Of a stretch of DNA of 33,625 bases, positions 32,809 through 33,625 are shown piece after piece. The stretch comes from Hyphomonadaceae bacterium (GTDB lineage: Bacteria > Pseudomonadota > Alphaproteobacteria > Caulobacterales > Aquidulcibacteraceae): contig JAJTGP010000090.1 in NCBI GenBank assembly GCA_021299265.1, positions 1-33,625 of the forward strand. The letters are read 5' to 3'. The position numbers and the translations under genes were made by a program. Position 1 is the stretch's first letter; the number at the start of each line of letters is the position of its first letter. The notes below the pieces were generated by a model. The model did not search any database, was not told the origin of the DNA, and saw only the letters and a program-made list of their open reading frames with translations.

Positions 32809-33625
32809 ATGGCCAGCCTTCCTTATTTGACCGATACCCGCTTTGACCATGGTGCTGTCAGCCAGACTGGCAAAGCGCTGCAGAGTTTGGGGGCAAGCCG
32901 CCCGCTGATTGTGACCGACCGCGGCATTGTCGCAGCGGGCCTGCTGCAAACCGTGCTGGACGCCCTTGGCGCGCCGCCTGCTGCCGTGTTTGACGAGACG
33001 CCGGGTAATCCAACAGAAGCCGCTACTTTGGCCGCCACCGCGCTCTACAAGGAAGCTGGCGCAGATTCGATCATTGCTTTAGGCGGCGGGTCGTCCATGG
33101 ATTTGGCCAAGGGCGTCGGGCTGTTGGTTAGTGGCGAAGGCCCCTTGGCGCGCTATGGTGCAGCCCAGCGCGGCTCGCGCCTGATCGGGAAAATCCCGCC
33201 GCTGATCGCGATCCCGACCACCTCTGGCACCGGCTCTGAAGTCTCGATCGGTGCGGTGATCGTGCTTGAGTCTGGCATCAAGGAACTCTTCGTCTCCAAG
33301 CATTTGATCCCAGCCATCGCCATTTGCGATCCAGACATGACTTTGGGCTTACCCGCAGGCCTCACGGCAGCGACCGGCATGGATGCGGTGACCCATTGTA
33401 TTGAGAGCATCATGTCGCCCGCCATCAATCCACCTGGTGACGCGATTGCCGCCGACGGGATCGTGCGGGCTGTGCGCGATGGCATGCTTGCGCGTGCCGT
33501 CAAAGATGGCTCTGACAAAGAAGCTCGTTGGCACATGATGATGGCCTCGACCGAAGGTGCTTTGGCCTTTGTGAAGGGCTTGGGCAGTGTTCACGCGCTT
33601 TCCCATGCCGCCGGTCGCCTCAAGA
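32809..33625 (+). CDS. Iron-containing alcohol dehydrogenase, 3' part beyond window
   Basis: The frame opens at ATG 32809 with AGGA at 32797-32800 and stays open to the window end (272 codons seen). It has the group III Fe-ADH layout: a Rossmann-like start (SRPLIVTDRGIVAAG), ALGGGSSMDLAKG, IPTTSGTGSEVS, MDAVTHCIES and GLGSVHALSHAAG. The metal ligands Asp and His of these motifs are present up to the cut. Such enzymes use NAD(P) and Fe or Zn to oxidise alcohols or reduce aldehydes; the substrate is not predictable. It is divergently placed to the ABC ATPase, with 153 bases between. Confidence 0.93.
   Translation, partial: MASLPYLTDTRFDHGAVSQTGKALQSLGASRPLIVTDRGIVAAGLLQTVLDALGAPPAAVFDETPGNPTEAATLAATALYKEAGADSIIALGGGSSMDLAKGVGLLVSGEGPLARYGAAQRGSRLIGKIPPLIAIPTTSGTGSEVSIGAVIVLESGIKELFVSKHLIPAIAICDPDMTLGLPAGLTAATGMDAVTHCIESIMSPAINPPGDAIAADGIVRAVRDGMLARAVKDGSDKEARWHMMMASTEGALAFVKGLGSVHALSHAAGRLK

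Noticed and set aside
1-33625. CRISPR arrays, tRNA or rRNA genes, transposases or phage genes
   Set aside because: None were recognised on either strand; the dense coding layout leaves few gaps for them.

Overview
The window comes from a flagellated alphaproteobacterium related to the Caulobacterales or Maricaulales (Hyphomonadaceae-like). This rests on protein families and gene order: a SciP (CtrA-inhibitor) gene sits between flgE and fliF, and the fliF-fliG-flbE/fliH-fliN-flbD-flhA order matches the Caulobacter class II flagellar operon. An FlbD-type sigma-54 activator and several short (274-residue) flagellins without a large variable domain point the same way. No rRNA, tRNA, CRISPR array, insertion sequence or prophage was seen.

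Layout. Positions 1-10645 (+) form a flagellar assembly block: the end of flgE, sciP, then fliF, fliG, fliH/flbE, fliN, flbD, flhA, flhF and flhG, tightly packed from fliF onward. Positions 10753-16402 (+) are housekeeping: priA, a GST-like protein, queG, mtgA and a DUF815 ATPase. Positions 16557-19554 (-) hold a LytM/NlpD-like protein, pcm, surE and a DUF1761 membrane protein; surE-pcm-nlpD keeps an order also found in gammaproteobacteria. Positions 19855-25518 (+) are the filament locus: four closely related flagellin genes in tandem, each with its own leader and intrinsic terminator, then flaG and a divergent flagellin starting at TTG. Positions 25588-27985 (+) carry a small exported protein, a PQQ-type sugar dehydrogenase lipoprotein and a HisN-like phosphatase. 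Positions 28001-32655 (-) carry a Tat-type DUF885 lipoprotein, a MaoC-like enoyl-CoA hydratase and a duplicated peptide-type ABC ATPase. The window ends inside an iron-containing alcohol dehydrogenase (+).

How it fits together. SciP and a near-consensus CtrA-like site lie upstream of fliF, consistent with cell-cycle timing of the early operon. FliF/FliG/FliN build the MS and C rings, FliH and FlhA belong to the export apparatus, FlhF and FlhG set site and number, and FlbD switches on late genes. The flagellin locus supplies the filament.

The most interesting signal is in the flagellin leaders. Each of the four tandem flagellin genes has, ending 26-29 nt before its ATG, an inverted repeat whose five-base loop is always TGAAT closed by C-G, while the stem arms differ and stay complementary. 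This looks like a covarying RNA hairpin and a plausible target for a post-transcriptional flagellin regulator such as FlbT. Other points worth a look are an atypical FlhF GTPase, a PriA that has lost three of four cysteines of one zinc site, a HisN-like protein lacking a metal-binding Asp, and a mosaic pattern among the flagellins that suggests gene conversion.
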